Assembly: GCA_946811695.1 (NCBI GenBank)
Contig: OX328124.1
Coordinates: 93,153,176 to 93,217,175 of the forward strand
Length of the DNA: 64,000 bases
DNA from: Gonocerus acuteangulatus
Lineage: Eukaryota > Arthropoda > Insecta > Hemiptera > Coreidae
Reading direction: 5' to 3'
In this document: in pieces, positions 48,367-59,439 of the stretch
How the letters are laid out: each line of letters begins with the position of its first letter
Numbering within the stretch: position 1 is the first letter of the stretch
Position numbers and translations under genes: made by a program
Notes under the pieces: model-generated
Databases searched by the model: none
Seen by the model: only the letters and a program-made list of their open reading frames with translations
Told to the model about the DNA's origin: nothing

Positions 48367-48700
48367 GGGGGATTTTCTCCTCAGTTTCCTGGGATAAATT
48401 CTTTTGGGGGCTATTGCCAACCGAAAGAATTCGTTGTCTTTTTTGTTTTGTTCTTTTTTACGGGCGTTCATTTAAAAACTTTCTAACCGTTTTGGAGGTA
48501 TCAAGCAGTACTGCTCGTTGGGCATTTTTAATTAGGTCCTCCGACAGTTTCAGGTAGGCATTTGCGGCAATTCTTGTTTTTGGAATGAGCTTGTTGGTCG
48601 AGATTATGAGGGCTGTTGTCCTTGCGGAATCAAACGTATACACGTCTTTCAGCTGTATGGCGAAGTCCTGATACGCGTAGTGTCTCGGCATATGATTTCC
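48274..48700 (-). pseudogene. LINE-type ORF2 C-terminal relic
   Basis: The minus reading 'YAYQDFAIQLKDVYTFDSAR', then 'ALIISTNKLIP', 'YLKLSEDLI' and 'AVLLDTSKTVRKFL' is the conserved tail 'YQDLAxELKxLYK...IVIS...AVLLxTxxIVRKFL'. That tail follows the polymerase in a group of arthropod non-LTR elements. A short Lys-rich stretch continues in another frame toward 48274, next to a (TA)n tract (48309-48363). The same tail recurs at 55775. Confidence 0.55.
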
Positions 48701-49199
48701 GAATATTCATACAATCTATCACAATAGCAACTGTAAATGGTGCTCGAAATGGCTAAAACTAGGTGTATTGCAAAACGTTATATTTGATCATTATCACGCT
48801 ACCCATCCCGCTTCTTGTATCAATATAAAAATTCATCATTTATGAGATACCACAAAATATTTATATTAAGTAAGATGAACGAAAGGCTTTTAGAATGTCT
48901 CGTTAGCCCACTAGAAGGACAGTTTTCGGATAATTGATAAGAGCTGATGGAAAACACCAGTCCCTAGTAGCTGGCCAACACCCAGTTAGTAGAAGTAATT
49001 AGGTAACAGGCTCTCCTTGAGCTCGATGCTTAGCTCAGCGGGCTTAACTCAGAATCTCGAGGATGTTTCTCTTTGGTTCAAACTACTCACTGACTTGATT
49101 CACAGTCAATATTCTAGGTGGAAGATGTCTTACTCAAGATCGAAATTAATCTGGGAACTTGTTAGGTGAATACATTTTCTAATTTATTTATTTATTTTA
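48701..49199. other. Non-coding stretch, nothing recognised
   Basis: No ORF or repeat end is supported. Confidence 0.35.
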
Positions 49200-49205
49200 T
49201 TTATT

Positions 49206-49430
49206 TTTTTTTTTACGGCGCATCGAAAAATCTTGGCTATTAGCGCCGACATCCAGGGTGCAGCCAGTAATTTTCTCAGCGAGCCCTGAGATGAGAAAAT
49301 TCCTGCCGCCGGTGGGGATCGAACCCACCATCTCCTGCTTATGAATCCAGCGCGCTAGCCACTAGACCATGGGTCCCATGGTCTAGTGGCTAGCGCGCAT
49401 ATGTCCCATGGCATGGGAGACCCCTACATT
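49206..49430 (-). repeat. SINE-B copy with palindromic tRNA-like head
   Basis: It starts with poly-T and acggcgcatc, runs through tattagcgccgacatccag and ttcctgccgccggtggg, to the head 'atcgaacccaccatctcctg'. The head then folds back: gcgcgctagccactagac... (49350-49373) and its exact reverse complement (49375-49398), 24-bp arms around one base. A remnant 'catgggagacccct' follows, showing where the normal head end lies. Confidence 0.8.
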
Positions 49431-49512
49431 TTCTAATGTCTATATTTTAAGCATTTTTTCCCCCAACTTCATTGGCGATTACACAAGTAACAATATTTTC
49501 TGTATAGCTTGG

Positions 49513-50150
49513 CACAGTGGGGCCAAATGACATTTCGTGTTCAAAATCTTAAATGCTTAACCGATTTAAATGCTTTTTAAAAAAAAAAAATGAAAGCTAA
49601 TAAAATTTAGAACAACTTTTTCAGACCAGATTTTTGTTTTTTTGTTTCTCCTGTTTATTGAATTACGTGTAAATATTTCACGGACTTTTACAATTGAACA
49701 TAATATAATATTTCAATTTTCATTTAACTTAATATTAGCACCGATATCGTAATTAAACATTCAACTCCAGATTAGACTTGGAAGAAATCAAAATCTATTT
49801 TCAAACCATTCAAAAATCATATTATTTCAATTAATCTCATTGTCAGCCTGATTGTTTCCAAGTCGAATTAGGATTTCAATGTTTAATTTAAACGATATAA
49901 GTGCTGATATAAGTTAGATGTATAGTAAAATATTATTTTATGTTCAATTGTAAACGTTCCTGGATTATTTACTGGTAATTTAATAAACAGGGGAAACAAA
50001 AAACATATATCTGGCTTGATAGAGCTCTTCTACATTTTATTAGCTTCCATTTTTTTTTTCTTTTTTTTTTTTTTTTAAGTATTCAAATCGGTTAAGATTA
50101 AGGGGCTGTAGCCTTTTTTGAAACAAGAAATGTTCTTTGGCCCCACTGTG
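49513..50150. mobile_element. Transib-like MITE, intact copy (638 bp)
   Basis: The ends CACAGTGGGGCCAAA and, in reverse, CACAGTGGGGCCAAA are followed by 'cattt' and 'gtgtt/ttgtt' similarity, about 35 bp in all. Flanking 5-mers CTTGG and CGTGG agree at 4 of 5. The two halves are largely reverse complements of each other, a foldback with 'tttcaattaatctcattg' at the centre. No ORF. It shares the CACAGTG heptamer with the element at 7569 and is the family of the split copy at 27889. Confidence 0.7.
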
Positions 50151-50272
50151 CGTGGTCTCATAAAATAATTTTAGATCCAAGAAGGGGAGGGAAAATAAAC
50201 CTAAAGGATTGTTGGGGTTCGGTCACTGCTACTTAATAAAACTACATTTTATCATAAAAATAGTTTTATTGT

Positions 50273-50312
50273 GCCGACGTTTCGGCTTGAACTTCAAGCC
50301 TTCATCAGGGCT
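50273..50312 (-). ncRNA. Small hammerhead-ribozyme-like motif (left arm)
   Basis: The minus strand is base-for-base like the right-arm motif: GCC, CTGATGA, A, ggcttgaa-g-ttcaagcc, GAAACGTC, GGC. It points outward, away from the foldback centre. Confidence 0.65.
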
Positions 50313-50345
50313 GTAAAAAACAAGTAGGACGGATGTAATACTGAA

Positions 50346-50408
<63 letters not shown>

Positions 50409-50683
50409 TATATATATGCCTACATACACATACATACATATACGGAAAAAGACAAAAACATAAAAACATAAAATACTAGAACATAATATACAGAAGAACA
50501 ATGTGCTCTAGAAGTGTTCGGATTATTTTTATATCTAATCTAATATGTAATCTGTTATTCTTATATCTGTTCTCCTAATAATCCGAAGACTTCTAGAGCA
50601 CATTGTTCTTCTATATATTATGATCTAGTATTTTATGGTTTTATGTTTTTTTCTTTTTCCATATATGTATGTATGTGTATGTA

Positions 50684-50750
<67 letters not shown>

Positions 50751-50786
50751 ATTTCAGTATTACATCCGTCCTACTTGTTTTTTGCA

Positions 50787-50825
50787 GCCCTGATGAAGGC
50801 TTGAAGTTCAAGCCGAAACGTCGGC
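50787..50825 (+). ncRNA. Small hammerhead-ribozyme-like motif (right arm)
   Basis: Stem I is GCC (50787-50789)/GGC (50823-50825). The core is CTGATGA (50790-50796). One unpaired A follows, then stem II of eight perfect pairs with a one-base apex (50798-50814), and GAAA (50815-50818). ACGT forms a loop-less two-pair stem III, with C50822 as the expected cleavage base. Against the classic hammerhead it differs by the extra purine before stem II and by the missing stem III loop. Such small forms are reported with Penelope-like elements and act as dimers. That it is active is inference. Confidence 0.65.
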
Positions 50826-51057
50826 ACAATAATATGATAAAATGTAGTTTTATTAAGTAGCAGTGACCGAACCCCGACAATCCCTACCTTGCATCATCTA
50901 CGGTCAACGATCACCTCTCAATAAACCTAAAAGAAGTATTCCAAAAATAGTGTATGAGAGAAATATTCAATATTGATAATATAATATCGTATTAGTTAAT
51001 AGGTATTCTATTTGTAGTAAATAGTGAGAAAAACTGAGAGAAAACGTTCCTTTGCAG

Positions 51058-51186
51058 CTTGCCAACCAGTTAGTGGAGATGGCAAACTCCCTGTCACCAG
51101 CAGCACGAGAAGTCATGAGTCCCAGCTTGGGGGGGTCGTCAAATAAATACTTTCCCTCGCGATTTACCAAACAAATACCTTTTTAG
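51058..51186 (+). CDS. Candidate terminal exon (uncertain)
   Basis: A 'gttcctttgcag' acceptor-like sequence ends at 51057. 42 open codons follow to TAG at 51184-51186. They begin LANQLVEMANSLSPAAREVM, an amphipathic, host-like helix, and become less convincing after 'SPSLGGSSNK'. GC content is above the surroundings only over the first 85 bases. I do not recognise the protein; it may be the start of an exon whose true end is earlier. Confidence 0.25.
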   Translation, partial: LANQLVEMANSLSPAAREVMSPSLGGSSNKYFPSRFTKQIPF

Positions 51187-51399
51187 TATGATAACACTAA
51201 TAATATTTAAAATTAAATATTCTCTTTTCGCAATACAATTGCTATTAACATTTGAAATTTTTGTTGATTTTTTAATCACTTTATTGTTATGTTTATTTTT
51301 TTTTTTTTTAATATATTCTAATTATTCATTTTTATTTCTTTATATTTTATAGTTCACTTCATATACTATATTTAATGTACACAAACACAAATACATAAA

Positions 51400-51448
<49 letters not shown>

Positions 51449-54400
51449 TTAAATTCTTGACCAGTGAAGACGCTTGTTTCCGAAGTTGAGAACTGAGAAA
51501 AAACGGGTTGATACTTTTCATCTGAACTGGAAATGTTCTAAAGAGGGGCTGAAAAACATGATAAAAGCCTAGAATCGGTCAGAGTAAGAAAAATAACGAG
51601 TTTTCCGCGTTTATTCTTTGAAGATATGAAGTTATTATCTATTTCGTGTTATCTTTCTTTGAACTCAAAACCTTTCAAGAACATTAAAATCCAAGAAATT
51701 CAAAACAATTTCCATTTTCACATTCCTATCGCTTCTACTCTCTGCTTTAAACGGTTTACTGACCATTGTTCACGTTTGGAAACTTCATGTTTTAATCATA
51801 TTTCCACTACATCAAACCTTCAACTAATATAATTACAATTAAATAAAGTATTAAATTGACCAAAAATATTTTTTCTAACCTGGAAATGTAATCTGAATTG
51901 ACTCACGAAATTTATGAAATAGCTGTTTTTTTGTATATGTTATTATTTATTGTTGTATTTTCCCTATGGCGTAAACTAGACCCCAATTTTTTTAAACTCT
52001 TACAAATATATATTTAACGATATAATATCACATTTATTATAATACGGTTACGCCTGTACGGCTTATGTAGTTGAGCTTGAGAAGTATACCGTGAATCTCT
52101 CAAAATTTTTATCTTTCAGTGTATTGCCTGCTTTCACATTCAGTTTCCATTCTACATTTGAACTGGCAAGTAGTACCTCTTGTTTTACAAGTCTTTTACT
52201 TATATTGTTTCGTAAAATTAAAAAAAAAAAAAAATGAAAAGGTGTTCCGAACTGTGGTGAAAGCAGTCGAATATTTCCATTAATTAGAGCAAATGGACAA
52301 ATTAAATAATAGCACTTATATTGATAAAGATAATAGCAAGATATTGATACAGAAATCCTGGATCCAGTCATTCGAAAGGATTTGTGCGGTTAGGTTAGTA
52401 TATTTTTGAATAATTCAAATTTAATCGAAACAGATGTTAATTGTATTGATAAAGAAGAGGTAATTTCTGGCTCCTTTGTTTTTTCTAGAGGGGAAAAAAT
52501 TTTCCAACCTAAACAATTAAAAAAACAAGACAATTAAAACGTGTTATGCCTTAATGTGCTGAAAAGAGCGATGTACCATCTATTTTCGTAAATATAAATG
52601 AAATATTTCCACAATTCACTAATTCACAACCAATAGATTTTAGTAGTCTGCCATGCTTTCTATAAGTCACTTGCTGCTACATTGATTCCAAGATAAATGG
52701 AACAGGGAGTATGACCAACTTCAATTTTAGGAGCGAAGTCTCTATGTACCTACTTAGGATAATTCTCGGAAAAACTGAACCAAAGTCAGATCTGAATATT
52801 TCGGAGAAAATCTGAAATCAATTATTTGATGTCATCTGCTCAGGAAAGATATGGCCTGTGCGCGTCCAACGCAAGGCTACAGTGTCAAGAGTGCTGCGGC
52901 ATAGGCTAAATATGTTTAATTATTATAATTTTATTAAAAATAGTATTTTTGTATGATCTAGTTGAAATATAATTGATAAAATAAATAAATAATGAAATAC
53001 GACTTATTCCCTATTTTGGCTTCTCAATAGGCCATTCTTCCCATTTGAGAACGATAAAAAAAAAAAAAAAAAAAAAAAAACAACATAAAATAAATCATTG
53101 TTTTGGTCATTGAAATGTTTTAATAAAAAAAATAAGAAAGCAAATAATAATAAGAAAGTCATAACATTTCAATTGGAACTGGTTTAGGACTGAAAACGGT
53201 TAAAGATCCCAACTGTTGTAAAAATCGTATTATGAATTTGCAATCAGTAAGATATGCGACTTTCTTTATAAAGTTTATAGTAAGATTTCGCATGCGAAAT
53301 TGCCTCAATAAACCGAAACTTCATTCATAAATTTGGCTAAGAGAAATTTTCTCATTATTTACATTCTAGTTTTTACAAGCGATTCACACTAATACAATGC
53401 GGCAATAAATACAAAGATGAAACTATGTACTTTAAGAATGAGAACTGAAACTCTTATGAATACATGCTCTTGGCTTCTAACAAGTTTTAATAATTTTTGG
53501 ACGCTCAAAAACACATGCAAAAATGACGAAATAATAAAAACATAATTACATCCCTAACACGTTTTTAATTTGTTAAAAGAATGGTCACCTGAATGTAAGA
53601 AAGGGGAACTGACTTGAAACTTATTTTAGTAAAACCAGTAGAATAAAGGGAGAAGGATATCCCGTCCTAGAAGAAAGAGAAAATTTTATCAATCAAAATT
53701 AATTAATAAAGTAGGCTAACCAACTTTATCGGGTTGTTGACTGCACAGCACGATTATTTTTAAATTCATTTTATTTTGTTCGCAGCCCTTGAAATTTTAA
53801 CGGTGGAAGTGGTTGAAATGATCCTCTTATAAATATAATAATTTAGTTTTTGTAACGAATCGATCAACAACAAAACAGTCATTAATATCATAGGAAAAAG
53901 ATAAAGATGTCACTAAATTTCCATCTGTTTGTTGGCTTATTATGACTAGCTATTCAATAACTATGACTTTGCTATATCAGAGAAATTTTAAGACATGATT
54001 CCGAGTTATTTTAGGTATATACTAAGTAAAGTTTTTTTTTTTTTTAAAATCTAACAAAATTCGAAGAATAAACAATAACATCCCCCTCCCCAAAAGAACA
54101 ATAATAAAATTAAAAGACCCCTCAGAATTCTAAGGAATTCAAATTTTAAGTTATGTAAATATTTGTATTGCTTATAGTCAAGTTTAGTGTTTGAATAGTC
54201 CAAAAGTATTTTTATTTGAAAAATCGAGACGTGGATGATTCTTGGAGCTACCTCTTTCTTTCCCCAAAAAATAGAATGCGAAGACTACAGGAATATATTG
54301 TCTCGGAAAAAGTTGTTAAATAAATAAAATGTATCCTCATCCTTGTTGGTATTACTAGTCATCAAAATGTATCATTATAATGTATTTTTATTAAAAGAAA

Positions 54401-55774
54401 ATGAAAGAAGAAAGTGCAGTAAAATTATTGTTCTGACAAACAGAAAATATTAGCGTTTCAACCACCACATTCTCTCAAGCAACGCTAGAGAGTTTATTTA
54501 TTTATTTATTTATTTTTTTTGCACAAGATGTTTCTATTATTATTTAAGTGTTTATAACTCCAATCAGCGGTAGGATGGAGCTACCTCTTTCTTGCAACAA
54601 ACCCTTCAATTTGAAAATAAGCCATCTTACACCGAACCATAAACCCTTTTCCACCACATAATCTACTGAATGTGCTTCCAGCATTTTTAATATAATATGT
54701 CTTCTTATCGCGATATACAGCCTCCACTAGTTCGGGGTCATTTGTCTCTAATCTGACCGTTGTTTCGAAGTTTGGCTGTTTTGATTTTATTTGGCAATGC
54801 AGGAATACCTTCTCAACTAAAATAATACTAATTAAATTTTTATTATTAAAAGAGATGTTAATAATTCTTCAATATTTCATATATACATTCTATCACTGAG
54901 AAATTCATTATAATTCCTGTTTGAAATATATTTCTAAATGCGTTCCATTAGGAGATTAATGTAAATATCTCAAATATATCATACCGACGAAAAGATGTGA
55001 GATATGCTTCTTCTAACATTTTTTGTATTTCTTTTTCTTTTGCTTGTTTTATAATATTCTAAAAGGGAACGCCAACCATATTTAAGTGTAGCACACAAAT
55101 CGAGGAGTTTGATCTTGGGGCTCCCTGTGCCTTGCTAACTCGGATGGATATTCCTGAGGAAGAAAGCTTGCCCTTGGTTTGACTCTACTCTTTCATCTCC
55201 ATATTGGTATGAATAAAGCAGAGGGTATGAATAGAGACTCCACATGTTTCTCGTCGGCTCTCTACATTTCTGCTTCCTTTTTACCAATGAACATAGGAAC
55301 ATTTTTACAGATAAATGGAATTAAAAAAAGATTTAAAAAAAAATAGTCAAAAAACTTCAATATTTTTAAAAATTTATTTTGAGCACATTCCATACAGTAA
55401 AATACTATAGTTAACAGTGACATTCAATGAATAATTAATACCATTTTTTTGGTTATGGCTTTTTATGGAGTAAGTATTATGTGTATGTTAAATACCTGTT
55501 TTTGAAGAGAAGCATAGAAGAAATATGCAGGTAGCTACCAGAGGGCGCCACTGCCAGTCCGTCATCTTGCAAAATTCAGCTCAAACGGTCATTTCCCGTA
55601 CTAAACACCTGAAAAGATAATTATATTAAGCCAGAGATATTACAGAAACAATATAAGAAATTACAAAATAAAAATAAAAGTATAATAGTAGAAATAATAA
55701 GACTGCTGATATAAATGATATTTCAGTGCCGAATGATAAAAATATCCGGAAAGTATATGCCAAAAAAAAAAATA
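51187..55774. other. Long AT-rich stretch without recognisable features
   Basis: (TA)n lies at 51402-51445, a poly-A at 53049-53080 and a (TTTA)n near 54494-54518. ORFs are short and unrecognised. I see no transposon ends, which makes this the least repeat-filled part of the window. Confidence 0.4.
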
Positions 55775-56010
55775 TCAAGACTTGGCCATTGAGTTAAAAG
55801 ATCTCTATAAATTAGGTTCCGCTAGAGTTACTGCAGTTATTATTTCGACCAATGGTTTGTTACCGAATACAACAGTCCATTTCGACCAATGGTTTGTTAC
55901 CGAATACAACAGTCAGTGCTACCAAATATCTGAAATTGTCAGAAGAAGTCGTAGTATTATTTCAGCAAGCAGTTCTTCTAGACACAGCTAGAATCGTGAG
56001 AAAATGATTA
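55775..56010 (+). pseudogene. LINE-type ORF2 C-terminal relic with 38-bp duplication
   Basis: 'AIELKDLYKLGSARVTAVII' and 'STNGLLPNTT' match the tail seen at 48274-48700. A 37-38-bp segment (tttcgaccaatggtttgtt...) is then repeated in tandem (55843-55880 and 55881-55917), shifting the frame. 'YLKLSE' and 'AVLLDTARIVRK' follow in another frame, then stops. Confidence 0.55.
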
Positions 56011-57159
56011 AATGCCCAAAATTAAGAAATTATTAAATATTTTTATAAATAAAAATAATACTTTTTACTGGTTGAAACCATCCCACAGTCAAAATATTCT
56101 CCAGAAGCCCCACACAGTAGAAATAAATAAATGAAAAAAAAAATAGAGGCAAAATAATTATCATTAGTTGAGAAGAAATTGTTGACCATTGAGATGGCTA
56201 ATTCAGCTAAGTTTCATCTTTTTCTCTGCTGAATCCATTTTCTAAAAGAAAACTGCTGTTACATGAGGGACGTAACTTGCTAAACCCACTATCCCAGTCA
56301 GAATCCTCCTACTACTACAAATATTGTGCTGATTATTCTATTCATAAGATGCGAAGGGCGTTGTAAATTTGTTCTGTCTCATTGTTTATTATGTCACTAT
56401 TTTGTTATTAATGCATTAATAAAGGATGTTTAGGGTTAAGGGCACAATGCCAGCGTATTTTGTTGGATCTTGAACGTGGATGCTCAAAACGTCTTCGAAG
56501 GTAATGTGTGATTGAATAGAACATTTTATTTGAACTAGATGTACTTGGATTTATAAGATTGAATTATCTGGCGACGAAATGTATCTAAGAAATATAGCCT
56601 ACTATAGAAAAAAGAGGTCAGAACTGGGTATCAAAGCTGATTACGCCTTGCGAAAAAGACGTTCAAGCTTCCAGCGCAGCGTTTAGACCGCTATAAACAA
56701 AGCAGAATTAAGGAATTACGTGCTGAAGGTGATTCTAGAAAGAAAATCACGAAGGAAAATAAATAAATCGAAGGGAGAATAGGATAGATCTAAGATAATC
56801 CTAAGGTTCTTAATCTAAAAGCAATAGGTAGTTGAATGATCATTATGGGTGATAATGGGAAGATCAGAAAATGATTTTAGTAGAGGGTCAGAACTTATTT
56901 AAACGTCCTGACTTCTTCCAGTAATAGTCAACCTGAGTGATTCTTGATTATTTTGGCTTCAAAAGGAGAGGTAGAGTGATATTAAGAATAAAGACGATAA
57001 CATGAATTGAGGAAAAAATTAATGTAACGCAAGATGAGGGTAAGGAAGACACTGAAACCCTGAAAAGGAAGAAATGACAAAATCTGTTTTCTGGCAACTC
57101 CGGAAACACAAATGTGAAACAATCGTTTATTTAGCTGTAATAAGAAGCCTTAATTTCTT

Positions 57160-57162
<3 letters not shown>
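56011..57162. other. Non-coding stretch, nothing recognised
   Basis: A/G-rich on the plus strand around 56640-57060; no ORF of note. Confidence 0.35.
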
Positions 57163-57217
<55 letters not shown>

Positions 57218-57379
57218 GGCGCATCTACACCTAGGTCATTAGCGCCGACGTCCAGGGTGCAGCGAGGAATTTTACCAGCGAGCCGTGGGATGATAAAATT
57301 CCTGCCGGAGGTTGGGAATCGAACCCACCATCTCCCGCTTATGAATCCAAGGCGCTAGCCATTAGACCACGGGAGACCC
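57163..57379 (-). repeat. SINE-B, full-length copy with long A tail
   Basis: Read on the minus strand, the head is ggggtctcccgtggtctaat, a B box ggttcgattcccaacc lies in the middle, and the body 'aattttatcatcccacggct' follows. The tail is 'gcgctaatgacctaggtgta', gatgcgccgt and about 53 A (the T run 57163-57215). The A box 'tggtctaatggctagcgcc' and B box mark a tRNA-derived polymerase III promoter. Flanking duplication not resolved. Confidence 0.85.
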
Positions 57380-57564
57380 CATAAACAGATTTTTATGTCT
57401 AGGCGGGCACAACATATGACATTTCAATATCCGTGGTCAACAATCCTTAGAAAGTATTCAAAATTTCTTTCACCAGTGCCACCTGAATAGCTACATTCCT
57501 GCGAGAAGAATAAGAAAATGCTAAATAGAATAGGAATAGCGGTATTCTAGGATATTCCTGCCGA

Positions 57565-57636
57565 GACCTCGTGGCGCAACGGTAGCGCGTCTGACTCCAG
57601 ATCAGAAGGTTGCGTGTTCAAATCACGTCGGGGTCA
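57565..57636 (+). tRNA. tRNA-Trp (anticodon CCA)
   Basis: The 72-nt gene folds into a full cloverleaf. Acceptor stem is GACCTCG/CGGGGTC with one G-T pair and discriminator A57636. The D arm is GGCGCAACGGTAGCGCG-like. The anticodon stem is TCTGA/TCAGA around CTCCAGA, with CCA at 57597-57599. The T arm is GCGTG TTCAAAT CACGT. No intron, no encoded CCA. A T5 run (57640-57644) directly downstream is a polymerase III terminator. The sequence closely resembles known animal tRNA-Trp genes, and there is no SINE body attached, so it is probably functional. Confidence 0.93.
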
Positions 57637-57639
57637 AAC

Positions 57640-57644
57640 CTTTT
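57640..57644 (+). terminator. Polymerase III T-run terminator of tRNA-Trp
   Basis: TTTTT begins four bases after the discriminator base. Confidence 0.75.
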
Positions 57645-58304
57645 TCTAATTTCTTTAAGATTCGAGAATTTTTTTTGTTCAAATTGGAAGTTGTTATGTA
57701 TTATTAATAGACACAAAAATACGGAAGCATAATATATATATATATAAGTCTGAACTTGGAAACAAATAAAATAGTTAATTAAAAATAAAAATTTAAATGA
57801 AAAATCGAAGAAACTGAGTTCATAAAGAAGTGTCATGATACAGGTTTTTATTTTTTAAATTTCTCCAACTAGTCTAAATTAAAAAAAAAAGAAGAAAACA
57901 GAATAAGCTTTGGGCCAGGAATGTTAGTATTCAATCTATCTTTCTTTCAGAAGCGAATTGCTTACGGGTAACATTTTCTTAACAATTTTTTATCGTAGAA
58001 TCTTTGAACAGCATTCATAAAATACATGTGAGAAAACTGAGCCTAATATAGTGCCACTCACTCAAACCTATTATAAAAACAAGCCAAACTAAAGTGGCAT
58101 ACTGTGAAACATTACGAACAAACTACACAGATTGAAATATTCTACAGGCTTCATGAATCCACAATGAGCTGTTATCAGATGGAAGCTAACCATAGATCTG
58201 TTACCATACTTTCGTACCTGTGGACCAAAAATATTGATCTCACAGTAATTGGCCTCTAATTTATTTTGTTTCCAAGAAAATTGTTGCTTAACTAATTATA
58301 ACAC
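57645..58304. other. AT-rich DNA, nothing recognised
   Basis: A short (TA)n lies near 57732. No gene or repeat end. Confidence 0.4.
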
Positions 58305-58400
58305 TTTTTTTTACGGCGCTTCGACAGCTAGCCCATTAGCGCCGACATTATTATATTTATTATTATTATTTTTTTGCGGCGCTTCAACATCTAGGCCATT
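58305..58400 (-). repeat. Two SINE-tail fragments in tandem
   Basis: 'acggcgcttcgacagctagc' with 'cattagcgccgac' at 58312-58345, and 'gcggcgcttcaacatctagg' at 58376-58395. Confidence 0.6.
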
Positions 58401-58480
58401 ATTATCAGAATTACAAAAATAATTATTATACTATTGATTAATTGATGATTAGCAATTAATTATAAATTATAGCTTCATTA

Positions 58481-58637
58481 TTTTTTTTCGTTTTTAACGG
58501 CGCATCAACTATTTAGCTATTAGAGCCGGGCTATCTACTGGTTACCACCCTTTTCTAATGCCAACAACACATGGTCGGTCACCCATTCAGGTCTGACCAC
58601 GCCCGACGTTGCTTAACGTGGCTATGGCCGTTGGCCG
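58481..58637 (-). repeat. 5S rRNA-derived SINE
   Basis: The minus strand begins with gccaacggccatagccacg, then ttaagcaacgtcgggcgtgg, tcagacctgaatgggtgacc and tgtgttgttggc. This is a 5S rRNA-like head with part of the middle missing. It continues 'aaaagggtggtaaccagtag' and the shared tail 'ggctctaatagct...gatgcgccgt', then A-rich DNA. 5S-headed SINEs (SINE3 class) use the 5S internal promoter. Confidence 0.8.
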
Positions 58638-59111
58638 CTTCATTATTGTTGTTGGAACTATTTTTATTGGACTACTCAGGTAAAGAAATGAAAAAAAAAA
58701 AAATAAAAAATAAAAAAAAAATAAAAAAAAAATAGTTCTATACTTTAGCTATATAATAAACGAAATTAAAAATAGATTTCTTAATAAAATATAAAATTAA
58801 CTCAAAGATTACGAACGGTGCACTCATTTGATCTTTTTTCAAAATACTTGATGAAGAAAACAAATAGGAATATTTTTTTTTAAAAATTGATTGAGTTAGA
58901 AATTAAAAAAATGTAATGAATGAAGCTTCGTGCGAGCTCTTATGTCCTTTTAGAGAGGAAATGTGTTTCTAACGTTGACCCGATGAGGCAATCCGAAAAC
59001 GCCGACAAGAAATGACAACGTTTCAGATAAAAAAAAAAAGGGTATTGGTTCTTCAAGTTTGTAAAAACGTTTTCATGGGAACTTTAATAATATTTTAAAT
59101 ATTATTACTCC
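58638..59111. other. AT-rich DNA, nothing recognised
   Basis: An A-rich tract lies at 58690-58733. Confidence 0.4.
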
Positions 59112-59439
59112 TTAACCCTTAATTACTGGCTTCGGGTCATATTGACCCGAAGGTATTTATTAATTCGTTTTTTGCCTTTTAACTCATTTTAATTGTCTAC
59201 CCTTACCCATTGTAATCTCCTAGAATTGTTTTCGTCAAGTTTCAGTATTAGTGACATTTTCGTCAAAGGAGTATTTTTGTGTATATTTGACTATTTGACC
59301 CGACGCCAGTCTTTGTGTACTAACACGTGAGGCCATTATGACCCGACGCCAGTGTTTACGTCCTAAAATTTGTAAGACGTAATTTACAGTTTTTAAAGTA
59401 TTTTCACTCTTTTTAATAGCTAAATTTAAATTGTTTAGT

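Larger units (their letters stand above)
50205..50919. mobile_element. Foldback insertion with hammerhead-like motifs, Penelope-type (inferred)
   Basis: The arms 50205-50527 and 50577-50885 are reverse complements around a 49-bp spacer; each arm contains a (TA)n tract. A 12-bp duplication AATAAACCTAAA flanks the whole (50193-50204 and 50920-50931), with 34 bp of extra sequence at the right end. Variable-length duplications and inverted terminal segments suit Penelope-like retroelements. No reverse transcriptase or GIY-YIG nuclease is present. Confidence 0.7.

Noticed and set aside
58481..58637. 5S rRNA gene
   Set aside because: The middle of 5S is missing and a SINE tail with A-rich end follows; it is a 5S-derived SINE.
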